This document shows positions 42,499 through 51,605 of a stretch of DNA of 64,000 nucleotides, piece after piece; the first letter of the stretch is position 1; every line of letters starts with the position of its first letter. A program made the translations under genes and the position numbers. The notes beneath the pieces were generated by a model. That model did not search any database. It saw only the letters and a program-made list of their open reading frames with translations, and was not told the origin of the DNA. Origin of the DNA: Streptomyces sp. NBC_00457 (GTDB lineage: Bacteria; Actinomycetota; Actinomycetes; Streptomycetales; Streptomycetaceae); the NCBI RefSeq assembly GCF_036014015.1, contig NZ_CP107905.1, positions 9,796,001 through 9,860,000 on the forward strand, written 5' to 3'.

Positions 42499-42809
42499 CG
42501 GCGCGGGTCACCTTCCCGCCACATCGGCACGCCGTCCCGTCGTGCGGCGTGCGCCAGGATGTGCGTCGCGGTCGGACTGGTCAGCGCCAGGAACAGCAGG
42601 ATGATCAGCAGGCGGACCGCGGTGTCCCAGGCGTCCACCCGCAGCAGCAGCCCCAGCAGGATCAGCCCGGCTCCGGCGGAGTCGGTGATGCCGGCGGCGT
42701 GGATGCGGGTGTAGAAGTCCGGGAAGCGCAACATGCCCACCCCGCCGGTGAGCACGGCCAGGGCACCGGCGACCAGCAGCACGCCGCTCAGTACTTCGAG
42801 GACGCTCAC
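42495..42809 (-). CDS. mnhG: Antiporter subunit G (MnhG/MrpG)
   Basis: 104 residues, three helices. MnhG block: GGVGMLRFPDFYTRIHAAGI, TDSAGAGLILLGLLL, LFLALTSPTATHILAHAARR. Overlaps the F and fused-B genes by 4 bp on each side. Confidence 0.9.
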   Translation of the reverse strand: MSVLEVLSGVLLVAGALAVLTGGVGMLRFPDFYTRIHAAGITDSAGAGLILLGLLLRVDAWDTAVRLLIILLFLALTSPTATHILAHAARRDGVPMWREGDPRR

Positions 42810-43087
42810 CTTCCTTCACCCCCCTCCGTGTCGCTCACGAGTTCCTGGTAGTGGGTCAGACGGAGCACCGCGACAGTGGCGACGAAGTTGACCAGCGCGT
42901 AGAGGATCCCGATGTCGAGAAATTCGGGACGGCCGAAGAGGAAGCCGGCCACCGCGACGAACAGCACGGTCTTGGTGCCGAACGTGTTGATCGCGAGGAT
43001 GCGGTTGTACAGGCCGGGGCCCAGGAACGTGCGCAGCAGCGTGAGCACCATGGTGACCAGCAGCGCCGCCATGACGGCGAAGATCAT
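42806..43087 (-). CDS. mnhF: Antiporter subunit F (MnhF/MrpF)
   Basis: 93 residues, three helices. MnhF features: FLGPGLYNRILAINTFGTKT (x-GP-x-x-x-R-I-x-A), GFLFGRPEFLDIGILYALVN and FVATVAVLRL. ATG 43087 has GGAGG seven bases upstream and overlaps the MnhE stop. Confidence 0.9.
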   Translation of the reverse strand: MIFAVMAALLVTMVLTLLRTFLGPGLYNRILAINTFGTKTVLFVAVAGFLFGRPEFLDIGILYALVNFVATVAVLRLTHYQELVSDTEGGEGR

Positions 43088-43623
43088 CGTCGCGCCTCCG
43101 TCTGCCGCACCCGCTTCAGCATGAGGCCCTCGCGGAGCTCGTCGACGCCGGCCCGTTCCAGGCTGTGCACCTCGATGCTGTCCGCCTCGACGTCCAGCGA
43201 CAGTGTGCCCGGGGTCAGCGTGATCGAGTTCGCGTAGACCACCTGCGACAGTTCCGGGAGCTGCGATGCCGGGGTCGACTCCACCACGGGACTCAGGTCC
43301 GGCCGCGGCGACCACACCTTCAGCGCCACCGCGTACGTCGAGACGAGCACTCTCCCGCTCAGCCACAGGAAGTACCGCGGCAGGCGCAGGGCGAAGGCGA
43401 CCGTCACGCTCTGGTGGTCGAGACGGGCCCGCCGAGTCAGCCAGCAGACCACCAGTACCGAGAGCGCACCGAGCGCCAGCAGCAGCGGCTCGTAGTGTCC
43501 GGAGAGCAGTAGCCAGAACACGACGGGAAACGGGGCGGTTCGAAGGAAACGCATGGTGCTGTTGCGCCGGGGGTGCTGCTGCGCGCTCGCGGCGCTGGTG
43601 GAGTCGCGGTCGAGCAGGCTCAC
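43084..43623 (-). CDS. mnhE: Antiporter subunit E (MnhE/MrpE)
   Basis: 179 residues. A short N-terminal leader is followed by two helices (FPVVFWLLLSGHYEPLLLAL, LGALSVLVVCWL), the RLPRYFLWLSGRVLVSTYAV helix and the cytoplasmic domain with VVYANSITLTPGTLSLDVE, the MnhE hallmark (NSITLTPGT). GTG 43623 is chosen for its GAGGGAG site and 4-bp overlap with the preceding gene; the classical start would be ATG 43554, without a ribosome site. Confidence 0.87.
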   Translation of the reverse strand: MSLLDRDSTSAASAQQHPRRNSTMRFLRTAPFPVVFWLLLSGHYEPLLLALGALSVLVVCWLTRRARLDHQSVTVAFALRLPRYFLWLSGRVLVSTYAVALKVWSPRPDLSPVVESTPASQLPELSQVVYANSITLTPGTLSLDVEADSIEVHSLERAGVDELREGLMLKRVRQTEARR

Positions 43624-43835
43624 ACGGCTCCCTCGCACTCGAGCCGACCGGTCGGCCGGGTGCCGAGGACGGTGATCTGCTGGGTGGACCCTGCCTTCAC
43701 GTGCCGGGCGCCGACGGGCGGCAGGGCGTACCCCGCAGGGGGCGGGAGATCGAGAACCGCCTGTGTGCACCGGCCGAGAAGGCCGTCGGCGGGCTCCCGC
43801 GACGGCGACCATTCGAGGTGCACATCTCTGCTCAT
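43620..43835 (-). CDS. Small protein linking CBS and MnhE genes, function unknown
   Basis: 71 residues, soluble, no motif recognised (SRDVHLEWSPSREPADGLLG, LPPPAGYALPPVGARHVKAG). ATG 43835 overlaps the stop of the CBS gene (ATGA) and its own stop overlaps the MnhE start, so it is translated as part of the operon. Coupled on both sides, it is likely real despite its size. Confidence 0.6.
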   Translation of the reverse strand: MSRDVHLEWSPSREPADGLLGRCTQAVLDLPPPAGYALPPVGARHVKAGSTQQITVLGTRPTGRLECEGAV

Positions 43836-44296
43836 CAGGGCGCGCCCTCGGCCGCGGCGGCGAGCAGCCCGAGCAGACGGTTGGCGGTGACGATCCCGAG
43901 GATCCCGCCCCCTTCCCGCTCGACCAGGGCGAACGGACACTGCCGCCGCACCATCAACTCGGCGATCTCCACCGCCGTCGCCCGCGGCCCGACCCTCGGT
44001 ATCCGCGGCGGACCCCAGGTGAGGACGTCACGGACGCGGGTGCCGACCATCGCCGCTGCTATCCGGTCGGCATGCCCCTCGTCGATGACGCGGGTGAGGC
44101 CCGGATCGTCCAGGAAATAGTGGGGAAGCGCCGCCCGAAGCAGGTCGACCGACGACATACAGCCGATCAGTTCCCCCCGTTCGTCGGCGACGACGAGGCC
44201 GGGCAGACCGTGTCGGGAGACCATCTGTACGGCGGAAAGGATGTCGTCGTCCGGGAGCGCGGTCGGCAACGTCTCGATGACATCGGCGGCATGCAT
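43835..44296 (-). CDS. CBS-pair protein heading the antiporter operon
   Basis: 153 residues forming two CBS units: residues 4-60 (LPDDDILSAVQMVSRHGLPG, LVVADERGELIGCMSSVDLL) and 85-150 (VGPRATAVEIAELMVRRQCP, REGGGILGIVTANRLLGLL). CBS pairs bind AMP/ATP/c-di-AMP or NAD and commonly gate transporters. Its position as first gene suggests it senses energy or nucleotide state and tunes the antiporter; that role is inference. Confidence 0.85.
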   Translation of the reverse strand: MHAADVIETLPTALPDDDILSAVQMVSRHGLPGLVVADERGELIGCMSSVDLLRAALPHYFLDDPGLTRVIDEGHADRIAAAMVGTRVRDVLTWGPPRIPRVGPRATAVEIAELMVRRQCPFALVEREGGGILGIVTANRLLGLLAAAAEGAP

Positions 44297-44508
44297 GAGT
44301 GTCTCCCGTCATCGAAACATCGGTACGGGCAACTCGATTACCACGATTATCTGGTACTTCGTGGACATGGCCAACGTCCGACGTGGTCAATCAGTGGCCC
44401 ACATTCTTTGCCGACGACCGGCAAGAAGCGCTTCGCCACGCCGCAAGCACCGATCTCCCGCCGGACAGCCGGTAGTGGTTCGGCGCGCGACAGAGCAAGC
44501 TGTCTGGT

Positions 44509-45708
44509 GTGCCACCGCATGAGAAGAGGATCGAGCCCGCCACGACAGGGGGAACACCGCCGGCCTCCGCCGGCGCGGAGCCGCCCGGCGTGGCAGACCT
44601 CGTCGGACGGGCGAGCGAAGAGGCGCGCGGCGTACCGGCGGATCTCCTGGAGGAATACCTGCCCGTGCTCGCGGAGATCAGCACGGGCGGACGGCTCTGC
44701 CCGGACGAGCTCCGCCGCCGACGCTCCATCGGCGCCCGCGCGGCCGAGCAGAACGTGCCCATGCGTGGTGTCGTCGATCTCTACCTGAGTGCGACGTGGC
44801 TCGCCTGGCCCACGTTGCCCGGTGTGCGGGAGGCCGCGGACGCGGACGCGCTGCGCCGGATCGGCGAGGCCGTCTTCCGCGCCGCCGACGCGGCGATCAC
44901 GGCGGTGGCGGAAGGGTACGAAGGGGCCCAGCGCTGGTCGCTGCGCCAGGAAGAGTCGTTCCGGCGCGAGTTCGTCGACGACCTGCTCGACGGGCGCAAC
45001 GTGGAGACGCTGGTGGGGCGCGCCGAACGGTACGGCCTGCGACTCGCCGGCAGCTATGTGGTGATCGTGGCGGCGGGCCCGCAGCCGTTCGTCGACGGCG
45101 GCCCGATGACCCGCCAGGTGGAGTCCATCGTCGGCCTTGACCCCGCGAGCAGGGACATGCTCGTGACGACCAGAGACGGTCTGCTGGTGTGCATCGTGCC
45201 CGACGTGCGCGGCACCGTTGAGGAGTTCGTCACGCGCGTCATGGAGAGCCTGAGGCCCGACGGCGCCTGGCGGGTAGGCATCGGACGCCCGCAACGTGGG
45301 CCCGGCGGCGCCGTCCGCTCCTTCGAGCAGGCCCGGCAGGCACTGCAGATCGGCCAACGCCTGCAACTTCCCGGTCGAGTGCACCGGGCGTCCGACCTTC
45401 TCGTCTACCAGGTGCTGATCCGGGACAGGAGCGCGCTCGCCGACCTCGTCGACGTCGTCCTGGAGCCGATACGGAAGGCACGCACCGGCCCCGGCACGCT
45501 ACTGCGCACCCTGGCGGCGTACTACGCGGCGGACAGAGTGGCGACCGCAGCGGCACGCGAACTGCACGTCGGAGTGCGGACCGTCACCTACCGCCTCGAC
45601 CGGGTCGAAGAACTGACCGGATACTCGGTCCACGACCCGCAGCAGAGCTTCACACTGCAAGTCGCTGTCCTCGGCGCACAGCTGCTCGGCTGGCCCGAGG
45701 GATCCTGA
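44509..45708 (+). CDS. PucR/CdaR-type transcriptional regulator
   Basis: 399 residues. An N-terminal helical sensor region (about 25-170: LLEEYLPVLAEISTGGRLCP, GVVDLYLSATWLAWP) is followed by the GGDEF-like CdaR middle domain and a C-terminal PucR helix-turn-helix: LLRTLAAYYAADRVATAAAR, ELHVGVRTVTYRLDRVEELT. It diverges from the eleven-gene antiporter operon across 212 bp, making it the best candidate regulator of that operon. The start is uncertain: GTG 44509 and ATG 44519-type alternatives all lack a ribosome site. Confidence 0.85.
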   Translation: MPPHEKRIEPATTGGTPPASAGAEPPGVADLVGRASEEARGVPADLLEEYLPVLAEISTGGRLCPDELRRRRSIGARAAEQNVPMRGVVDLYLSATWLAWPTLPGVREAADADALRRIGEAVFRAADAAITAVAEGYEGAQRWSLRQEESFRREFVDDLLDGRNVETLVGRAERYGLRLAGSYVVIVAAGPQPFVDGGPMTRQVESIVGLDPASRDMLVTTRDGLLVCIVPDVRGTVEEFVTRVMESLRPDGAWRVGIGRPQRGPGGAVRSFEQARQALQIGQRLQLPGRVHRASDLLVYQVLIRDRSALADLVDVVLEPIRKARTGPGTLLRTLAAYYAADRVATAAARELHVGVRTVTYRLDRVEELTGYSVHDPQQSFTLQVAVLGAQLLGWPEGS

Positions 45709-46087
45709 ATTTTCCCGGGTCGGTCGGTGGGGGAGGGCGCCCTGTCGTCGGAGCCCCTCACAAGCGCATCCAAGCCCGCGGCGGTTGCGTCGGGGCAGAC
45801 CTCGGCCGCTCGCGGATGTATCTACACCTCACCGGAGGGCGCACCACCGCTGTGTCGACGGCCAAGGAACGACCAGCCCTGGATTCACGCGCTCGTTCCC
45901 CACGCACATCCTGCCGAAGGACGGTGTCGCGCAGGTCGCCGGATCCACCGCCGCCACCGTTGTTTGGAGTCGCCACGCCGCTGGAGCGTCAGCGAACACG
46001 GCTCGACGGTGAGCGGCCCGACACCCTCGACTTTCAGGCGATCACGCCCCACGTCGGCCCATGAACGTCATGGCTGCCCGGTAATCG
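45709..46087. other. Intergenic region, no gene recognised
   Basis: 380 bp between convergent genes. No motif-bearing frame and no clear terminator seen. Confidence 0.35.
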
Positions 46088-47125
46088 TCACCCACGGCCA
46101 TCGGGGTTGGACGGGAGGGCGTCGGGGGCGACGCCCTCGGCCTTGGCAGCGTCGGCGAGGGCCGCGGCAGCGGCTTCCTCGGCCTGAGCCTTGTCGTTGG
46201 CGGCCTGGGCCACCATGTCGTCCGAGGGCTTCTCGCGGGTGGCCGGCGACTGCGGGAGCACCTCGCTGAAGGCACGGGACACGCCCTGGAGCGCGGCGGT
46301 GACCTCGCTGGGGATCATCCAGAAGGTGCTGCCCGAGCCCTGCGCGAGCTGGGGCAGCATCTGGAGGTACTCGTAGGCGAGCAGCTTGGGGTCGGGATCG
46401 TTGCGATGCACGGCCTGGAACACCTCGTCGATGGCCCGGGACCGGCCCTCGGCCTGGAGGATCGCAGCGGTACGGTTGCCCTCCGCGCGCAGGACCGCGG
46501 CCTGCTTGTCGCCTTCGGCGGTGAGGATCTGCGACTGGCGCTGCCCCTCGGCCCCCAGAATCGCGGCCCGCTTGTCCCGCTCGGCCCGCATCTGCTTCTG
46601 CATCGCGTCCTTGATGGACTGCGGAGGGTCGATGGCCTTGATCTCCACCCGGTTGACCCTCAGTCCCCACTTTCCGGTGGCCTCGTCCAGCACCCCGCGA
46701 AGCTGACTGTTGATGGTGTCCCGCGAGGTGAGCGTCTTCTCCAGGTCCATGGATCCCACGACGTTGCGCAAGGTGGTAACGGTGAGCTGCTCCACCGCCT
46801 GAAGGAAATTCGCGATCTCATAAAAAGCCGCTCGCGGGTCGGTGACCTGGAAATACAGGACGGTATCGATCTCGACGACCAGATTGTCCTCGGTGATCAC
46901 CGGCTGCGGCTTGAAGGAGACAACCTGCTCCCGCAGATCGATCACCGGATGAACGCGGTCGATATAGGGGATCACGAGACTGAGGCCGGGATTCAGGGTC
47001 CGATGGTAGCGGCCGAGCCGCTCGACATTACGAGCGCGCGCCTGGGGCACGATACGGACCGCCCGCACCACGGTGAACACCGCGATCAGCGCGACGATCA
47101 GGCCGGCAATCAAGAACGCGTCCAT
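46088..47125 (-). CDS. SPFH/Band-7 membrane-scaffold protein
   Basis: 345 residues. One N-terminal helix (LIAGLIVALIAVFTVVRAV), then the SPFH domain (RVHPVIDLREQVVSFKPQPV, ITEDNLVVEIDTVLYFQVTD, LTVTTLRNVVGSMDLEKTL, VNRVEIKAIDPPQSIKDAMQ) and a coiled coil with repeated xAEGxxxAxxLxAEG units at about 195-235. An Ala-rich tail follows. It is a stomatin-like protein that oligomerises on membranes. It is downstream of an NfeD-like gene by four bases, the usual stomatin-NfeD pair. Confidence 0.92.
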   Translation of the reverse strand: MDAFLIAGLIVALIAVFTVVRAVRIVPQARARNVERLGRYHRTLNPGLSLVIPYIDRVHPVIDLREQVVSFKPQPVITEDNLVVEIDTVLYFQVTDPRAAFYEIANFLQAVEQLTVTTLRNVVGSMDLEKTLTSRDTINSQLRGVLDEATGKWGLRVNRVEIKAIDPPQSIKDAMQKQMRAERDKRAAILGAEGQRQSQILTAEGDKQAAVLRAEGNRTAAILQAEGRSRAIDEVFQAVHRNDPDPKLLAYEYLQMLPQLAQGSGSTFWMIPSEVTAALQGVSRAFSEVLPQSPATREKPSDDMVAQAANDKAQAEEAAAAALADAAKAEGVAPDALPSNPDGRG

Positions 47126-47129
47126 GGTT

Positions 47130-47561
47130 TCAATCCCGTGGGTAGACGATCGCGGTGGCGCCGCTTATCTCCATGACGTCGACGGTCTTGCCGGCAGGAA
47201 TCACCAGCGTCTCGTCGTAGGCGCGGGCCGTCCACTCCTCACCGTCGATGCGGACCCTGCCGCCCAGGCCCGTCACCTCCGCAACGACCTGGGCAGGCTT
47301 GCCGACCAGTGCGTCCACACCGAATCGCGCCACTTGGGGCTGGAGCACATGGCGCACCGCAATGGGGCGCACGAACACCACGGTGACCGTGGCGACGATG
47401 GTGAACACCAGGAACTGGAACGGCAACGGCAGCCCGACCGCGGCAGACCCCGCCGTCACCAACGCGGCCGCACTCAGCATTCCGAGCGCAGCGGTCAGGG
47501 TGAAGATCTCCGCCCCAGCCAGCACAGCTGCGGTGATCAACCAGATCAGCCATGGATCCAT
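47130..47561 (-). CDS. NfeD-like membrane protein (OB-fold tail)
   Basis: 143 residues. Two to three helices (LIWLITAAVLAGAEIFTLTA, LPFQFLVFTIVATVTVVFV), then an OB-fold (GKPAQVVAEVTGLGGRVRID, GEEWTARAYDETLVIPAGKT, VDVMEISGATAIVYPRD) as in short NfeD1b proteins. The partner SPFH protein follows 4 bp downstream; NfeD proteins bind or stabilise such scaffolds. ATG 47561 has AGAGG seven bases upstream. Confidence 0.88.
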   Translation of the reverse strand: MDPWLIWLITAAVLAGAEIFTLTAALGMLSAAALVTAGSAAVGLPLPFQFLVFTIVATVTVVFVRPIAVRHVLQPQVARFGVDALVGKPAQVVAEVTGLGGRVRIDGEEWTARAYDETLVIPAGKTVDVMEISGATAIVYPRD

Positions 47562-47833
47562 TGCGTGCCTCTTCTGACCGATGCGGGCGCGAAAGGCCTG
47601 AATCCCAACATTGCACCCCGATAGGCGACAGTCGCGGTACCCCTGAGACAAGAAAACCCTGCCGAACGAACCGGGATGCACGTAGGCACCGCAAACGACC
47701 ACTTCGCACCTTTACGGCTTTTTCCCCTAGCCGAGAAGATCACTCCTCCTGCGCAGACGAATCGATCTGCCCGGGATCTTCCATGACAGGGCCGCCGGTC
47801 TCCGTCTGAAGCGCTCCGGGATCGGTGGAGGCT

Positions 47834-48149
47834 CTATACGTTGGCTCCAGCCGCCGGTTGGGGCTGGTGTTGAGCGTAGTAGTTGGTTTCGTGCTCGTGA
47901 GGCGGGATGTCTCCGATCGCGGTGTGGAGACGCTGGTTGTTGAACCAGTCGGCCCATTCCGCGGTGGCGAGTTCGACGTCGGAGAGGCCGTGCCAGGGCT
48001 TGCGGGGCTTGATCAACTCCGTCTTGTAGAGGCCGATCTGGGACTCCATGAGCGCGTTGTCCAGGGCGTCGCCGACGGTGCCGATCGAGGCGTCGATGCC
48101 GACATCGACGAGGTGCGCGGTGAACGCGAAAGACGTGTACTGGGCGAGT
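47834..48149 (-). pseudogene. IS3-family OrfB C-terminal fragment
   Basis: About 105 residues of an IS3-type integrase end: QYTSFAFTAHLVDVGIDASI, GTVGDALDNALMESQIGLYK (catalytic Glu), ELATAEWADWFNNQRLHTAI and PPHEHETNYYA. The left end of IS30 cuts it just before QYTSF. The missing N-terminal part and OrfA are not found beyond the other end of IS30. Confidence 0.8.
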
Positions 48150-49566
48150 TCAATTGGTCGTTGCAACACCGGGCTGTTGCAGCGAGCGTAGCTGCTCTTC
48201 GAAGACCTCGGCTGGCGTCCGCCAACCGAGGGTCTTGCGGGGCCGGTTGTTGATCGCCATAGCGACGGCTCCGAGGTCTGCGGACGACCACCGGGAGAGA
48301 TCGGTGCCCTTCGGGAAGTACTGACGCAGCAGCCCGTTCGTGTTCTCGTTGGTCGGTCGTTGCCAGGGCGAGTGGGGATCGGCGAAGAACACCTTCGTCC
48401 CGGTATCGAGGGCGAACTGGGCATGGCCGGAGAGTTCCTTCCCGCGGTCCCAGGTGAGGGTTTTGCGTAGCTGCTCGGGGCAGCTGGGTCATCGAGACGG
48501 TGAGCGCTGTGTTCATCGCGATCGCGCCATAGCCCCCGAGCGAGGGGCCGTTCTTCACGGGCGGATTCTCACCCCAGCCCTCGAGCCGGGGCAGGTGCAC
48601 CAGGAGCGTGGAGCGGCTGCTGCGCTCCACGAGCGTGCCGATCGCGGAGCGACCCGTCCCGATGATCAAATCGCCTTCCCAGTGTCCGGGGACCGCCCGG
48701 TCCTCAGCCTCAGCAGGCCGCTGACTGATCTTGACCTTGTCCGTGACGAACTTCTTGCCACGACCGCGAGTGCGGGCCCGGGGAACGCGCAGGGCCCGCC
48801 CGGTGCGCAGACAGGCCACCAACTCGCGGCGCAGACCACCGCGGCCCTGGATGTAGAGGGCCTGGTAGATCGCCTCGTGTGAGATGCGCATCGACTCATC
48901 ATGAGGGAAGTCGACCGGTAGCCTGCGGGCGATCTGCTCTGGGCTCCAGGAGGTCGCCCAGCGCCGGTCCTGTCGACGGCCGTGCCGTCGCCCGATCCAG
49001 CGCGTCTGCGGACCCAGGATCTCGCTGCCGTCCGCCGCGCTGATCGCGCCGGCAAGGCGGTCCTGTACGTACTGCTGGAGCCGCTCATTGCTGGCGAGCC
49101 GGGACGTCTTGGGCCGGCGGGCCTGCCGGTCGGCATGCCACTGCGCGACCGAGGCCCGGTAGTCAAGGCGACCGCCGCGCGTTGCCGCATTGCGCCGCAG
49201 CTCCCGCGAGATCGTCGACGGTGAACGGCCCATCAGGCGAGCGATCTCCCTGACCCCACATTTCTTCGCCCGCAGCAGTGCGATCTCCTCACGCTCGGCG
49301 AACGACAGGTAACGTCCCGACGGTGGAGCGAGGCTGATCGGCGGCATGCCGCCACCCTCACGAAACCACCGCGGCCCCAACGGCTGCGACACGCCACACG
49401 CGACCGCCGCGTCCTCACTGGACAGCCCCTCAGCGATCTTCCGCCAGAACTGCTGCTTCTCCGCACGCCAGTTGACCGGGGGACGTCCCGGCGACCGCAG
49501 CGGCGGACGACCGGCCTGAATGGCCGCGCGCGCTCTTCCTTGCGCCACAACACGCTCCTTCACCAT
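48150..49566 (-). pseudogene. IS30 transposase with one-base insertion
   Basis: N-terminal HTH region (AEREEIALLRAKKCGVREIA, RLMGRSPSTISRELRRNA) and the first part of the integrase core (GHWEGDLIIGTGRSAIGTLV, VERSSRSTLLVHL) are in one frame. After TQLP the frame must shift by one: LRKTLTWDRGKELSGHAQF, FFADPHSPWQRPTNENTNGL, LRQYFPKGTDLS and INNRPRKTLGWRTPAEVF are in another. Deleting one C from CTGCCCCGAGCAG near 48488 joins them. Otherwise full-length, so the defect may be recent or a read error. Confidence 0.85.
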
Positions 49567-49594
49567 GGAGGTGTTGCGACGACCAGTTGAATCC
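48150..49594 (-). mobile_element. IS30-family insertion sequence (inactive)
   Basis: Bounded by inverted repeats TTCAATTGGTCGTTGCAAC (left, from 48150) and TTCAACTGGTCGTCGCAAC (right end read inward from 49594), 2 mismatches in 22. It contains one frameshifted transposase gene. The left flank is IS3 sequence and the right flank is unrelated, so DNA next to it has been deleted or rearranged since insertion. Confidence 0.75.
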
Positions 49595-49884
49595 GCCCAG
49601 TGAGCGGCTGTCGAAGTGGACGTTGTACACCGGTCTCCCGTACGGGGCGTCCGCCGAGTAGGTCGCGGCGATGATGTCGAGATGGTGGGGTGGCTGGTTC
49701 CAGGGACTCGGGTCCCACTTGAGGGCCGCGCACGACTTGGATCGTCTGCCGTGCCTCGCCTCGTCGGCGGCCCCTGACCGGGGCTGCAACCGGCGCCGCG
49801 TCGCTCAGCACCGCTGGGCGTGAGCACCTGGCCGCTGTGCCGCGTATGCGAGAGCGCAAGCTCGTTCAACGCCACCCACTCCAT
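49595..49884 (-). other. Unidentified partial coding sequence cut by IS30
   Basis: On the minus strand one frame reads WDPSPWNQPPHHLDIIAATY and PYGRPVYNVHFDSRSLGG up to the IS30 end, in a protein-like way; another frame starts MEWVALNELALSHTRHSGQV from 49884. They are not in the same frame. The PVYNVHFDxxxL string recalls nitrile hydratase beta-type sequences, but this is too short to assign. It looks like the 5' part of a gene whose 3' part was lost when IS30 arrived. Confidence 0.35.
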
Positions 49885-50099
49885 GAGAAGCCCCAGTTCA
49901 GGGCCCGGGGCTGCCGTTGTGGAAGGTGACTCTCCGATTTGGAGGATTCCTTCGGACCACCGCGGAAGCCTCCGGGCCTCGACAGACTCCCCGTGACGGT
50001 TGTGTCCGCGTCAGTAGTCCGGTCGCCTGACGGTGACACCCTGTGTGCGTGGCGGTCGGGCTGACGTCGTGTCACCTTGGTGCGTTCTGAGCCCGTGTG

Positions 50100-51350
50100 T
50101 CAGACGGCGGCGATGCCCTCCATGCCGGACTCGTCGAAGGCGGGCAGGCCCTCGGCCGTCGTGACTTTGGTGAGGGCACCGTTGGCCTCGACGCGGAAGC
50201 CGTCGACGGTGCCGGAGACGGCGTTCTGGACGTACACGAACTTCTCGTCCTCCGACACGGCGAGGTCGATGACGCCCTGCGAGTTGGCGGATGGCGGGGT
50301 GGCGATGCCCACGTCGTTGGTCAGGGCCAGCTTGCCTTGTTTGTCCATGCGGTATCCAGTGACGGTGGAGTTGCCGGTGTTGCCGCCGTAGAAGTAGTTG
50401 CCCGCGCGCTCCAGCCAGCACAGGACCTCCTGGCCGCTGGCCAGGGGCTGTTGAAGAACCTTCAGCTTGCCGTCGTGCTTCACCTTGTACGTGGTGACGG
50501 TGGACTTCTCGGCCTCGGCGACCAGCATCCGTTTCCCGGTCCTGTCGAAGCTGATCGCGAACGGCACGCCGCCGGCCGACTTGTTGACGACCGGTTTGGC
50601 GACGGCCGGCAGGCCGTTGCGCTTCATCGGGAAGACTTCGACGGTGTTGTTGCCCTTGGTGGTGACGATCAGAGTGCGACCGTCCGGGGCGAACTCGACC
50701 TCGCCCGGCGAGGTGTCGAACCGGGGGATGTCCTCGTTGTTCAGGCCCAGGGAACGGTGGGACCCCTTCAGGGGCTTGAGCCCCTTGCTGGTGATCCTGA
50801 AGCCCTGGACGCTGCCCTCGCCACCCGCATTCATGACGTACGCGACCCTGCCGTGCACCGCGACACTGGCCGGGAACTCGCCGCCGGAGTCCACGACCCG
50901 CCGGTCCTTGAGCTGTTGCCCTTCGACGCGGAAAGAGGTCACCGTGCCGCTGCCTGCATTGACGGCCAGCAGCATGCCTGAAGCATCGTCGTAGACGAGT
51001 GAGCCCTGGGAGGCGAGCGAGTCGGTGGGCGCTTCGACCTGGTCACCGCCCTGGCCACCGGTCGCGAAGGTCCCCGAGGGACTCAGTTTGCCGTCGTCGT
51101 CCCGCGCGAACACATGGATGGTGTTGCCGTCCAGCTCGTTGCCCTGGACGAAGACCGCGTGGTCGGCCCCGGCAGCGCTCCCGGAGTACTGGCTCGCCGA
51201 GGCCAGGGACACGGCCACCGTGGCGGCCCCGGCGATGGCCAGGGCCCCGCCGCCGATCACGATGCGCCGTGTCCTGGACTTCACCCGGTGACCGCCCTGT
51301 ATGTCGGCGGACCGGCTCGTGCGACGGTGGGTTTTGCGGTTGTTGTGCAT
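50100..51350 (-). CDS. Secreted seven-bladed beta-propeller (lactonase-like) protein
   Basis: 416 residues. Twin-Arg-like basic start (KSRTRRIVIGGGALAIAGAA) then a propeller of repeated units such as FVQGNELDGNTIHVFARDDD, YDDASGMLLAVNAGSGTVTS, FAPDGRTLIVTTKGNNTVEV, FDRTGKRMLVAEAEKSTVTT and SEDEKFVYVQNAVSGTVDGF. This matches the 6-phosphogluconolactonase-like/YVTN propeller class; enzymatic activity is unproven. Exported, possibly through Tat because of SRTRR. Upstream TCTTACG-type repeats suggest two-component control shared with the divergent gene at 51664. Confidence 0.8.
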   Translation of the reverse strand: MHNNRKTHRRTSRSADIQGGHRVKSRTRRIVIGGGALAIAGAATVAVSLASASQYSGSAAGADHAVFVQGNELDGNTIHVFARDDDGKLSPSGTFATGGQGGDQVEAPTDSLASQGSLVYDDASGMLLAVNAGSGTVTSFRVEGQQLKDRRVVDSGGEFPASVAVHGRVAYVMNAGGEGSVQGFRITSKGLKPLKGSHRSLGLNNEDIPRFDTSPGEVEFAPDGRTLIVTTKGNNTVEVFPMKRNGLPAVAKPVVNKSAGGVPFAISFDRTGKRMLVAEAEKSTVTTYKVKHDGKLKVLQQPLASGQEVLCWLERAGNYFYGGNTGNSTVTGYRMDKQGKLALTNDVGIATPPSANSQGVIDLAVSEDEKFVYVQNAVSGTVDGFRVEANGALTKVTTAEGLPAFDESGMEGIAAV

Positions 51351-51451
51351 GTTCGTGTCTCGTTCCTCTGTGTCGGCGTGATGCGGTCCACGACTGCGGA
51401 CGGCACCAGAGTGAGCTGTGGGAGCGGTGCGCCGATACGGAACGATGGCCG

Positions 51452-51469
51452 TGTCAGACTCTCGTAAGA
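51452..51469 (-). promoter_or_regulatory. TCTTACG / TCTGACA direct repeat, 11-bp period
   Basis: Read on the minus strand: TCTTACG, four bases, TCTGACA, about 100 bp upstream of the propeller gene. Same word and spacing as the perfect repeat at 51606. Confidence 0.45.
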
Positions 51470-51574
51470 CGGTCCTGGTGGCAGGACGATAGGGCTTCCT
51501 GGCGGCGGGCAGGCGACGAAACCTCCTCGCCGGGCGCGGGTCCTCGTGCCCAGAAAGCCCTTTGTTCTCGAATC

Positions 51575-51589
51575 ACCGAGTCACTCGGT
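51575..51589. promoter_or_regulatory. Palindrome ACCGAGT-C-ACTCGGT
   Basis: Perfect 7-bp arms in the divergent promoter region, 75 bp upstream of the gene at 51664. Could be an operator or a small hairpin. Confidence 0.35.
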
Positions 51590-51605
51590 CTGAGGACGGC
51601 AAGCG

